DNA of 64,000 nucleotides from Wurfbainia villosa (taxonomy: Eukaryota > Streptophyta > Magnoliopsida > Zingiberales > Zingiberaceae). The stretch covers positions 12,553,647-12,617,646 of the forward strand of contig CM045988.1 of assembly GCA_025175895.1 (NCBI GenBank). Reading direction: 5' to 3'. Shown here in pieces: positions 35,002 to 45,384 of this stretch (position 1 is its first letter; the number at the start of each line of letters is the position of its first letter). The notes below the pieces were generated by a model. It ran no database searches, was not told the DNA's origin, and saw only the letters and a program-made list of their open reading frames with translations. Made by a program: the position numbers and the translations under genes.

Positions 35002-36536
35002 ATGGGTTAGGGTGTGTCAACCCTAAGTGGATGGGTGGTTAACCTAGCCATTGTGAGTTGACACATTAGGGTGTGCCAATATGGTTTGAGAAGTTAAAAA
35101 TGATTTAAATTGACACAATTAGGTCATAGAGGTCGTGGTGTGCTATTTTGGGTTTTTGGCGCACTAAGGAAATAATGACATTAAGGCAAAATGTATTTAA
35201 CCCCTAAAAATGGCAAATTGATTTTCACACTTAGGTATTCTATACCTTAGTATACTTTACTTGCCATGTTTTGTTTGCCTTGCCATGTCATGACATCATT
35301 TTCATTTTTATCTATAAAATATCATGATCATGTTTAGAATTATTTTTAAATGTCATGTATGCTTAGTGTTCATTCACATGCCATGACATCATGATATTGG
35401 GATATATTTTTATCTAAATCATATTTATGCCATAATCATATCATGCATAGTTTAAAATGGAGTTAAGGACTATGGCACAATTTGAAGGGAATCAAATTAA
35501 TGTTGCCTAGAAATATGCATGAGAACATAAAGAAAATAAAACCCACATCTCACTAAAAACTTGACTTGTATGTGTTTTACACATCTAGATATTGGTGAGA
35601 TGTTTAGGAAAAAGAAAATAAAGGTTTGAAAAACATTTTGAAAACATTTTGAAAAACCTTGGTGAAGCCTATCTTTTGATAGCTATCACCATTGAATGGG
35701 ATGATACAAAGAGGGCTCTTTATTGAAGCTTTTCTAAACTTTTGAACTTTGTATCAATCTCCTAATTTAGTGGGTAAAATAATTTTCTAATATTTTTCAC
35801 CCATAGTGTTTAGGATAAGTATTATACGTATGTATTTTCAAGATTTTTAAAATTACGTATATTTACTTATGGATTTCGAAAATCACGATCGCTCGTAATG
35901 GCAATGATCGTATCTGACGGAGTCAACTGGCACAGGCTGATTTCCGGTAAACTTGATAGTTAGGCCCATGTTTAGCCATGTTTTGGTTCCCTAACCACTC
36001 ATAACCCTAGGATATGCTTGGGAGAGCATTAGAGAGGGTGGAAATCCATTGGATATGGATTAGGAGTTGGGTTGAGGGTGAGTATCAATTTTAAGGTGGA
36101 AGAGAGTTCATTGTTGAACTTTGCCTTAATTTTGATTTGGTTAATGTTCCTATTGGCGTAGGGACTCTCCAAGGACATTGTTGGTGCAATGGTCAAGGGG
36201 GAGCAAGTCTCTAGGGGGAGGTATCCATCTTGGGAAGATGAATGTGTATTTCCTCATGGGAGGAAAATTGGGTTTCCTCTCTTTAAGTGATATGGGATCA
36301 CTAGAAAGATTGTAGGCATGTGTTTCTCCAAGGGACAGATTGTAAGATCTCATTGGGATATGAGACATTCATACCCTTGGGGAGGACCTTTTTGATGTAA
36401 TGTCAAAAAGGGGGAGAAGTTACCAAGTTACCAATTAGGGTTCGTTGGAATTCTCATTGGGATATGAGAATTGTCAATATGGGAGAATTGGTAGACTTGA
36501 GATGGTAGTTTTGTCAATCATCAAAAAGGGGGAGAT
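35002..36536 (+). other. Conserved non-coding tail of element G
   Basis: Homologous to 14017-15609. Internal LTR-end copy TGTTGGTGCAAT at 36179-36190 followed by AAGGGGGAG, and the polypurine tract AAAAAGGGGGAGAT just before 36537. At 35885-35935 the palindromes seen in A (14938-15010) are replaced by CGATCGCTCG and GGCAATGATCG words. Confidence 0.78.
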
Positions 36537-38032
36537 TGTTGGTGCAATCAGCCCAGGTTGACTCGAGTTTGACTCGAGCAGTACCTTGATAGTATTTTGA
36601 TGATAGACAAAACTCATGACATGGGATTGTCATGGGAAAGTCCAACATGGGGTTGGCATGGAAAATCCAAGCATGGAGCTTGGTGTGGAAGTCCAAGGGG
36701 GAAGCCTTGGCATGGGAAAGTCCAAAGCATTGCGAAGTCGTGCGCTTGGTGCTTGGCATGGGAAATCCAAAGCATTGCAAAGCCGTGCGCTTGGTTCTTG
36801 GTGAGAAATGCATTGCGAAGCCATGCGCTTAGTGCATTTGGGAAGTCTCGAGAACTTGGCAAGTTCACTAGGCTCGGGTCCTTGAGTCGGTGAAGGATGA
36901 CATTGCGAAGCCGTGCGCTTGGTGCATCCGAGGGACCGCCGGACGGGGAGCGAATGGAGTGAGCCCAAAGGGAAGCATACTTCTAGGGCATGAGACGCGA
37001 AGGATGGCGTTGCGAAGCCGTGCGCTTGGCGCATCCGAGGGATGTAGGCCGAGGGAAGAGAGCTTCGGTGGGGAACTCCATGAGGGATATGGTGGACTTG
37101 GCCAAGTGGCTAAGACTGAGTGTCGGAGGCTCAAACATCATCATGTTTGAGGTTTTAGCGGACATCAGTCGACTGGCATAGGTGCCAGTCGACTGCTCTA
37201 GGTCGTATGGGTTCGACCAGTGTTCGACTGAACCAAGTCTGGCTGATCGATCGGCTAGGAGGGCAATGATCGTTGGGAGGATCAGTCGACTGCCTAGGGA
37301 CGACAATCAAATTATGACACTGTGCACGGTCACAGAATGGAGTCGAGCTTGCCAGCACTCGACTGATGGATGATCAGTCGACTGATGGGTGCCATCAGTC
37401 GACTGATGTGTGATCCGTTGGAACTTAACCAACGTGGATCTGGCCGTTGTGAGACAACGACTACGGGACCAGTCGACTGATGGTCACGATCAGTTGACTG
37501 ATGGGCGCGAAATCAGCTTGATGCATGTTATAAAAGGAGCTCAAGAGGGAGGATTTCGCCATGGTTTTTGTGGAGCTATTGGAGGGGAATTGCTGCTGCA
37601 TTCCAGTCCTTCAAGAGCCAATCAAAGCAAGCAACAAGCAAAGAGTTCAAAGCAAGCGTTGTAAAGTGTTCTTTACGTGTATTTCGTATTTGTCTTTGTA
37701 TTGCTTGTATTTCATTACTTAGTGTAATTGCTTGTGAGAGGTTTCTCCACCTCCGACGTGTAGTCGAAAAGGAGTGTTATAGTTAGTGTCGTGCGCATAA
37801 CTAGAGCTCGGTGAGCTCGCCCGTGGAGTAGGAACCATTCGGTTCCGAACCACGTATATCTTTGTGTATTGCATGTGCTTGTGTGTATTTGTGTTTCTTA
37901 TTAGTATTATTATTGTTATTTCGCTGCGCTAACAAGAATTGTAGACGAGCACGCAATGAGAATGAACGAATCCCGACATCCATCGTAAGAGGGCTATTCA
38001 CCCCCCTCTAGTCGGCCAATCGATCCCCTACA
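36537..38032 (+). repeat. Element G 3' LTR, 1496 bp
   Basis: Closely similar to the 5' LTR, with an extra GCGCTTGGTGCTTGGCATGGG unit near 36745-36800. Six exact palindromes (ten in the 5' LTR); 37243-37318 is altered to GATCGATCGG and GGCAATGATCG forms. TATA box near 37530. Followed by ACCTA. Confidence 0.93.
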
Positions 38033-38037
38033 ACCTA

Positions 38038-38326
38038 CACCCAGTTGTGCGCTGAGTTTCTTCACTACGAGGCTTGTGAAGTTCACTGTGAAGTTGATCC
38101 AGTTGTGGACTCTGAGGAAGACCCTGAAGAGCACTTTTCTGTGGGCTCTTTACAGGATTTTGTATCCTGGCATCATCTTGAGAGTGTCCCAGCAGAAGAT
38201 GTCCTAGTTCAGCCCAAGAAGATTGGTCATGTTTGGATTATTACTGTTCTAGTGTTTGTCCTAGTAGAAGTAATAGTCACCTATCTAGTTTATTATAGTT
38301 GTTTTGTATTTGTCAGTTATGAGTAG
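38038..38326 (+). pseudogene. Gag-like frame, 3' part with hydrophobic C-terminus
   Basis: Continuation of the frame cut at 23629. It encodes YTQLCAEFLHYEACEVH, an acidic stretch (VVDSEEDPEEH) and a C-terminal hydrophobic segment of about 28 residues (VWIITVLVFVLVEVIV...) ending SYE, stop at 38326. A transmembrane anchor at the end of a capsid-like protein is unusual. Joined length would be about 180 codons with two internal stops. I do not recognise the protein. Confidence 0.5.
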
Positions 38327-38741
38327 GAAGAATGTTATGTGTAACATTCATAGTAGAGTCTTGTTATTTGTTAACATTGCACAACATGTTTAGTTAATGA
38401 TATGTTCATTCGAAATGATTAATTCATTTTATGTTCTTTACTCTATATGATGCATGATATTAGTTTATTCTCTTTGATTTGTTCATTATGAGAATAATTT
38501 TATATGATAAGTTCATTTAATATTTAATATCATATTAGGATAATGATTAAGTTCATTAAATGTGATGTATGTAATAAAATAGATCAATGTAAGTTGGATT
38601 GACACATACAAATAATGAGTGGTAACGTAGTTATCACTTGATTTTGTAAACCAAATCAGATTTATATTGAGTCAATTTAGAGATTATATACATAAATACA
38701 TACACTGAATATCTAAATAATTTATTTATTTATGATAGATT
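38327..38741 (+). other. AT-rich leader-like DNA before element D gag
   Basis: No primer site TGGTATCAGAGC and no LTR end could be recognised, so the 5' LTR of D is missing or too diverged. Rich in TTCATT and TATTTAT words. Confidence 0.5.
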
Positions 38742-40200
38742 ATGACAACAAAGAACATCATAACCGAATTGAATAAGGGTGACAAATTTAATGGTGAAAA
38801 CTATAAAATTTGGCACCTCAAGTCGGCTCAAGATTCAGTATGTACTTGAGGAACAAGAAGTTCTTGAGGTTGTACATCAGGTTATGGAAGAACCTATTGA
38901 GTGTCCCACGACACATCACAGACGTGACCTTGATGCCTACAAGACATGGAAATAGAAGGATTCCACTGCTAAGGGTATATTGATAAGTTCAATGGTTAAT
39001 GACCTAGTTTTTAAGTATTAGTCGTTTCCTTCGGCTCATGCAGTCTGGGTTGCCCTTAGGGATAGATACAATGGAATGAGTCTGAGCAAGCTTCGGCAGC
39101 TGACGATCAAGTTCGACAGCTACAAGAAGCGCCCGAATGTTTCGATGGTTCAACATCTCAAGGAGATGTCGAATATGATTCGAGAGCTTAAAACTGTTGG
39201 TCACGAGCTGACAGACGAATAATAGGTTCAGACAGTTATTCGTTCCCTTCACAATTTTTGGGAAACCATGAAACAAACATGAACTCACAGTGAGAGTATT
39301 AAGACTTTCACTGACATCTCACGCCATGTTGAACTAGAGGCGGAGAGAGTAGAATCCACAAGGATTTCTGGCCAAGCCTATTTGGCTGCCGATTCTGCTG
39401 GATCATCTGGATCCAAGAAAAGAAAATGGTTCAAGAAAGGAAAGGAAAAGAAGAAGGAAGCTACTACTGTAGCTGGGGAAGACCCAATCAAGAAGAAGAA
39501 GAACAAGAAGACTGGGAAGAAATCTAAAAGCAATGTGACTTGCTTTAATTGTGACAAAAAGAGTCACCACACTCGGGAGTGTACTGAGCTGAAAAATATA
39601 ACTTCAAGTCTGTCTTCTGAGCATTTTGTTGTTAGTTATGTGTTGTTGGCTAATTCTTATCCTTTGTGGATTATAGATTTGGGAGCAACCAACTATATAG
39701 CTCGGGAGCGAGTTACATATGTAGAGTACTGTAGGGTACCAGCTGGCAACAAATGGATCTATGTAGGAAACAATGCAAGAGTCGAAGTCAAAGGAGTCGA
39801 CACTTGCAAACTCAACCTTCATGGTGGTAGTACTTTGTTTCTATATGATGTCCTGTATGCTCCTGAGATTCGAAGGAATCTTATTTTTGTTATTTGTCTT
39901 CTTGATTTAGGGTATTGTATTAATTTTTACAGTTAGTGTGTTGAACTTAAGATTAACTCCGTGTCAATCGGATATAATTTTTTAACAAATGGTTTTATGG
40001 TTCTTAATGTTGAACCAAATGTTAATTGTGCAATTGATAGTTGTTTTTTAAACATTGCTCTTACTAGTGATGCAATTATAATTGATGATATTTGGCATGC
40101 TAGATTAGGACATATAGGACAGGATCACATGAATCACTTAGCTAAAGAGGGTTACTTAGGCTCTCGTGCTAAGATTAGCTTGTCTATGTGTGAACATTGT
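38742..40200 (+). pseudogene. Element D gag, protease and GAG-pre-integrase start
   Basis: ATG 38742. Gag loses frame near 38820 (a small duplication of CTCAAG) and has stops at about 38948, 39017, 39221 and 39281. A zinc knuckle CFNCDKKSHHTREC lies at 39541-39582 in the 184-codon open part. The protease site reads WIIDLGATNYIA, so the canonical D-S/T-G is DLG (39676-39684), expected to be inactive. The GAG-pre-integrase segment IWHARLGHIGQDHMNHLAKE follows and is cut after CEHC at 40200 by element C. Confidence 0.88.
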
Positions 40201-41698
40201 TGTTGGAGATTTAACGCCGCTAGAGGGGGGGGGTGAATAGCGTTGAATTTGTACGTAGATGGAATTCGTTCGCGATCATCTCTACAAAACTCGTTATGCG
40301 CAGCGGAATAGAAATAATAAAAGCAATAACGAAAAGATACAATCACGAACACAAGGATATAACGTGGTTCGGAACCGAACGGTTCCTACTCCACGGATCG
40401 AGCTCTAAAGAGCCCTAGTGATGCACACGCACTCACTAATCACAAATACTCCTTCTCGACACAAGTCGGAGGTGGAGAAACCTCTTACAATAAGATTACA
40501 ACAATAATCTAAATACAACAAGCAAATATAAGAAGAAATACAACAAGAGAAGTAAAGAACACTTTACAAAAACTCTTTAGAAGCTTGCTTGTTGATTGCC
40601 TTGGACTAGCACTTGAAAGCCCTAATTTGCAGCAGCAAATCGCTTCAAAACGTCCAAGAAAATTGGTTGCAAAAACCCTCCCGTCGAGCTCCTTTTATCC
40701 TTGTGCACGACCTGAATTTCTGCCCATCAGTCGACTGCCATAAGTCACCAGTCGACTGATGCCACTGTTGTCGTGAGACAATGACTCGATCAACGCTGGA
40801 AAAACTCCAACGGATCTCTTGGCAGTCGACTGCCAACATTGGCGATGATCGCCAACCGAGAGTGATTGCCCGATCGGCCACGGAGCATTCTATGCTCGCG
40901 GTGAAATAGCGATCGTCGACCCTGGCACGATCATTGAGACATCGCTCAATCGCTCCAATGAGCGGTCGATCGCCAGAGCGATTCGGCTCTTAAACGACAG
41001 TCGAACTCAAGTCGACTCACGACAGTTGAACCGGCCATAATGCCAGTCGACTGCCAACCTCAAAGATGAGGTTTTAACCCAAAGTATGGTGCCCCCATAC
41101 TTGCTAGACCACCCTTAGCCTAGACCTAAGCCTTCTAGCCACCTCCATCAGCCTCACGCCTCTCGGATCCCTCCAAGTCATCCATGACTTGTTCATCCAT
41201 CGCGCTAGCCTTCAGCCTGCTGCCTATGTCATGCTAACGGTGTCTACACCGCCAAGGCACATTGGACTTACGCCGCCAAGACTCCGCTTGGACTTTACGC
41301 CGCCAACCATTGGACTTATGCTGCCAAGACTCCCGCTTGGACTTTACGCTGCCAATATCAAACCCTTGGACTTCTCAAATGCCAAGACTCAAGCTTGGAC
41401 TTTCCCTTGCCAACCCATGTTGGACTTTTCATGCCAAGACCATGCTTGGACTTTCCATGCCACCCATGTTGGACTTTTCATGCCAAGACCATGCTTGGAC
41501 TTTCCTTGCCAACCCATGTTGGACTTTACATTGCCAAGACCCATGCTTGGACTTTTCCCAATGCCATGCCAAGTACTCAAGACTTGGACTTTACCAAATG
41601 ACAATTACATTGTCATATGTTTTTGTCGAAACATCAAAACATCACTCGAGTCAAACTCGAGTCCTGGTCAATCGTGACCTGGGCCGATTGCACCAACA
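40201..41698 (-). repeat. Element C 3' LTR, 1498 bp
   Basis: Minus strand begins TGTTGGTGCAATCGGCCC at 41698. Repeated CATGCTTGGACTT/CCATGCCAA blocks (41380-41600), four exact palindromes (40725-41055) interrupted by a GATCG-rich patch 40843-40985, TATA region near 40690 (minus strand GGATAAAAGGAGC). Confidence 0.93.
40725..41055. repeat. Palindrome zone of element C 3' LTR, with altered patch
   Basis: Four exact CAGTCGACTG copies at the edges; 40843-40985 reads as CGATGATCGCC, GCGATCGTCGACC and similar. The matching zone of the 5' LTR (45908-46235) has four exact copies and a different patch at 46022-46160. Confidence 0.88.
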
Positions 41699-43568
41699 AT
41701 CTCCGCCTTTTTGATGTTTGACAAAAACCAAACAAATGATTGAGTTAGAACACTAACTCAAATCCTTTACCAATTATCCCAAAATGGTAAAAATTCTCCA
41801 AATGTTCTCCCCCAAACATTCTCCCCCTTTTTGACTAACATAAAAAAGGTTTTCTCTCCAAGGAGGTCAATGTCTCATGTCCCAATGAGATCTTACAATC
41901 TCCCCCTTGATCCAAAAATAAATACCTAGGATGCCTACCATCTTCCTAGTGATAAGTCACATATCACTCAAGAGAGGCAATCCTATACTCTCTCCCAATT
42001 TCCAAATTGGGTATCAAAAACCCATCAATTTTCCCAATTGATGATACTCTCCCAATAACTTCTCCTCTTCAAGGAGAAAAAACACATCCATCATCCCAAG
42101 ATGGATACCTCCCCCTAAAGGCTTGCTCCCCCTTGACCATTGCACCAACAATGTCCTTGGGAAGTCCCTAAGCCAATAGGAACTCTAAACCATCAAAATT
42201 AAGGTTAGAAATTCAACATTGAACTTTCCAACACCTTAAAATTGATACAAACCCTAAATACATCTCCTAATCCATATCCAATGGATTTTCACCCTTTATA
42301 ATGCTTCCCAAAGCATATCCTAGGGTTAGAAGTGGTTAGGGACCTTTACCATGGCTGAAAATGGGCTAAACAAACTCGACGATGTCGATCATTGCCACTC
42401 ACATCACGATCACATTGCTACAGGCGATCGATTGATCGAAAATCTCCATTTTCAACTATCAGAAATGAATTTTGGAAATTCATAAATAATTATACGTAAT
42501 TTGAAAAATAATGAAAATTCATACGTATAATACTTATGACACACACAATGGGTGAAAAATATTTGAAAATTATTTTACCCATAAAATAGTGAGTTTGATA
42601 CAAAACTCAAAACCATTGAAATTTTTAATGTTTTGGCCCTATTTTGTATCAACTCTATCAATGGTGATTGCTATCAAAAGATAGACTTCACCAAGGTTTT
42701 TCAAAATGATTTTAAAATGTTTTCAAAACCTTATTTTGGATCATATTCCTTGGGCTCTATGTACATGACTTGTACACATGCTCTCCCAATGATCCACAAA
42801 TAAAATTAGATGAGTTTTAGTTCATCTAGATGCAAACACTATGCACCTTGAACTTAACTCATATCCTAGCATCTCACATGTATCTAGGGTGTATAAATAC
42901 ACATACATGTCAATTGGATGTGAGATGTAGGTTTTGTTCATCCTAATCTAGGGTTTCATGCATTCTCTAAGGCAACCCTACTTGATTCCCTTATAAATGG
43001 GACTTCAAGTCATGCCATAGTCCTTAATTCAATTTCAACCAAATTGTCTTAAATGCATGAATGATTATGACATTAGAAATGTTATAAATAAGCATATGCT
43101 CATAATTATGATGTCATGGCATAAGATGAAATCTAAAAACACATGACATTTAAAGCCTTAATCCTAAAACATGAGCATGACATAGAGAATGATAGAACTA
43201 GGCATGATGTCATGACATGACATATGGCAATCAAAGCATGGCATATAAAATATATAGGTATAGTAATACCTAAATTTTAATATTTATTGCCATTTCATAT
43301 AATTAATTATATTTTGCCATATTTCTATTTTTCTCCCAAGTGTGCCAAAAACCCAAAATGGCACACTAACTTCTAAACCTAAATTGTGCCAATTTAATTG
43401 ATTTTTCTTAAATTCAAAAGTGCATTGGCACATCCTAAAATCTTTTTAGGATATTGATTCAAATCTATTTCCAAGGTAACCATAACCTTGAAAACATCCT
43501 AAAGTGCCACCTTTACCATGATTGAGTTAACTACCCATCCAATCAAGGTTGGCACACCCTAAACCCAT
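41699..43568 (-). other. Conserved non-coding tail of element C
   Basis: On the minus strand this follows gag and corresponds to 14017-15609 and 35002-36536. Polypurine tract AAAAAGGCGGAGAT (reverse of 41699-41712), internal LTR-end copy (ATTGCACCAACA at 42139-42150) and altered palindromes at 42375-42435. It contains several CT-rich CTCCCCCTT blocks (purine-rich AAGGGGGAG on the minus strand). Confidence 0.78.
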
Positions 43569-45317
43569 CTAGTGTGAATCAATCACGCTCTTAGGAACCC
43601 AAAACCGATTCGAGCTCCTAGGGTTAATTAGGTATTCCTTAGGGATAACCTCCCTAGATACCTTCCTAATGACCCTCCTAGGCTTGTTAGCCTTGGTCAT
43701 TTGGGTCTTACCTAGGTTGACTCTAGGGGTAACTCCCCTTGCAACCTTCTTAGTGGCCACCCTAGGTTTCCTTGAAACCCTAGCCACTAGGCACACCCTT
43801 TGGTCAATTCTAGGGATGACTTCCCTATTGACCTTGGTCTTCCTAGACCTAGTTTGTGTTCCATAGTCAAATGGAACACTATGGTAAGCTACCTTAGGCT
43901 TAGGTTTGTGACCCAAACCTTGCTTGCCTTTGGTTGACTTTTGACTCTTAGGTCCTTGGTGTTGACTTTTACTTTTGGACCTTTGACTTTGACCATTTGA
44001 CCCTTTAAATTGGTTTTGTATATTCCTAAGGGTCTTTTCAAGTTTTTCAAGCCTTGACCTAAAGACTTGATTTTCCTTTTCTAATTGCCCGATTTTAGAG
44101 TTTTGATTTAAATCTTGGGCATTGGACTTCCTAGGCATATGCCTAGTCCATTTAGGGTTTAGACCTAGGTGCTCTTGCACCTTTCTAATTGTCTCCCTAG
44201 GTAAAATTGATCTTGAGTTATTTGACCTAGGTTTGCCCTTAGGTAAAATATTTTTAGGGACATTAGTCCCAAATTTCTCCTTATTCCTAAGGTAAACATT
44301 TTTAGCACCTAAGCAAAATTCCTTACTTCTAGCATGCTCTTTATGAATTGTAAGAGAATTAAAATTTCTAGCATGCTTTTGACTTTTAAATTTAGAAGGT
44401 GCATTATTTAAATATACCTTAGGGTTAGCTATAGAAGCTCCCCCTACTTGTGATGCTCCTCCTTGGGTCTTTTTGCTCCCCCTAGGACATTGATTCCTAT
44501 AATGCCCTTTTGAATTGCACTTGAAGCATATGAGGTGCTCCTTGCCTTTAGATGTTGGGGAACCGGCATCCTTGACTTTTGGTGCCGGTGGAGCTTTCCT
44601 AATCTTCTTTGGGCACTTGCTCTTATAGTTCCCAAATTCCCTACACTCAAAACACATAATATTATTTTTATTTGAAATTAGAGTGTTTGAGTTACCTAGG
44701 TTAGTGGTGGAGTTCGGAATTGACACTTCTTCATCTTGACTGGATGTGGAAGCTTCTTCTTGATGCTCCGGTGTTGAGGAAACTCTAATCTCCTCCTCAA
44801 TCCTAGAAGTGGATGCTTCTTCCACCTCCTCCACCTCTTCCGATCCAGATGTTGATTCTCTATCGACCTCCGAATCCTCAAGCTCTTTGGATGAAGATGT
44901 ATTTGCTTCTTTTTGAGCTTGAGAGGATGAACACTCTTCTTCTTCTTCTTCTTCTTGGACCAATGATGAGTTTTCATGGAGCTTTGCCACTTGGCTCCAC
45001 AACTCCTTAGCGTCCATATAGTCCCCTACCATACACACAATCTCATTAGGGACCAAATCAAGATTAAATTTTACTACCTTCATGTTTTTCTCGAAGGGTT
45101 GGAGTTGATCTTCACTCCACTTCTTCTTCTTGAGGAATCCTCCCTTTGGTCCTATTGGATAGCTAAAACCCTCCATCAAGATAGACCATTCTTCGAAGTC
45201 CCTCATCATTAGGAAGTCTTCAATTCTTGACTTCCATTGCTTAAACCCTTCTTGTCCATAGAAGGAGTAAGGGATTGGCGTGTTAATGTTCCATCCCAAT
45301 TGTTCTTCCATCTTCAC
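43569..45317 (-). CDS. Gag of element C, intact
   Basis: 582 residues without stops, start MKMEEQLGWNINTPIPYSF 54 bp from the primer site. Order: capsid-like N-terminus (about 1-120, with WKSRIEDFLMMRDFEEW and GDYMDAKELWSQVAKL), acidic Ser/Glu linker (120-210, run of Glu), zinc knuckle CFECREFGNYKSKC (central Gly-His changed to Gly-Asn, so the His ligand is replaced), zinc knuckle CFKCNSKGHYRNQC (canonical), basic region, short coiled-coil (QLEKENQVFRSRLEKLEK), basic tail ending WVPKSVIDSH. The family end and length match the G gag. No protease or other pol domain follows. Expected to assemble particles and bind RNA; replication must use enzymes from elsewhere. The N-terminal sequence differs clearly from that of G. 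Confidence 0.93.
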   Translation of the reverse strand: MKMEEQLGWNINTPIPYSFYGQEGFKQWKSRIEDFLMMRDFEEWSILMEGFSYPIGPKGGFLKKKKWSEDQLQPFEKNMKVVKFNLDLVPNEIVCMVGDYMDAKELWSQVAKLHENSSLVQEEEEEEECSSSQAQKEANTSSSKELEDSEVDRESTSGSEEVEEVEEASTSRIEEEIRVSSTPEHQEEASTSSQDEEVSIPNSTTNLGNSNTLISNKNNIMCFECREFGNYKSKCPKKIRKAPPAPKVKDAGSPTSKGKEHLICFKCNSKGHYRNQCPRGSKKTQGGASQVGGASIANPKVYLNNAPSKFKSQKHARNFNSLTIHKEHARSKEFCLGAKNVYLRNKEKFGTNVPKNILPKGKPRSNNSRSILPRETIRKVQEHLGLNPKWTRHMPRKSNAQDLNQNSKIGQLEKENQVFRSRLEKLEKTLRNIQNQFKGSNGQSQRSKSKSQHQGPKSQKSTKGKQGLGHKPKPKVAYHSVPFDYGTQTRSRKTKVNREVIPRIDQRVCLVARVSRKPRVATKKVARGVTPRVNLGKTQMTKANKPRRVIRKVSREVIPKEYLINPRSSNRFWVPKSVIDSH

Positions 45318-45370
45318 CCTCTAGCTTCTTTGTCCTAGCTCCCGGCAATTAGTCCGTAGAAGAGCCCCGG

Positions 45371-45382
45371 GCTCTGATACCA
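45371..45382 (-). promoter_or_regulatory. Primer-binding site of element C
   Basis: Minus strand TGGTATCAGAGC, two bases inside the 5' LTR. Confidence 0.94.
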
Positions 45383-45384
45383 CT

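Larger units (their letters stand above)
23630..38032 (+). mobile_element. Element G: gag-only copia-like retrotransposon, split by element H
   Basis: TGTTGGTGCAATC at 23630 to CCCCTACA at 38032, flanked by a perfect duplication ACCTA (23625-23629 and 38033-38037). Element H plus one copy of its TSD sits in the 5' LTR; without it G is about 6.1 kb. It has two LTRs of about 1.46 and 1.50 kb, a primer site at 33374, a nearly complete gag and a non-coding tail, but no pol. It must have depended on enzymes from another element, plausibly H/E type, with which it shares LTR ends and palindromes. Confidence 0.93.

Noticed and set aside
36597..37150. Overlapping open frames on both strands in LTRs (also 15681-16143, 23707-24213, 24566-24910, 31577-31948, 41189-41714, 46417-46910)
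   Set aside because: They sit in repeated low-complexity U3 blocks, occur in all frames, differ between LTR copies and show no domain.
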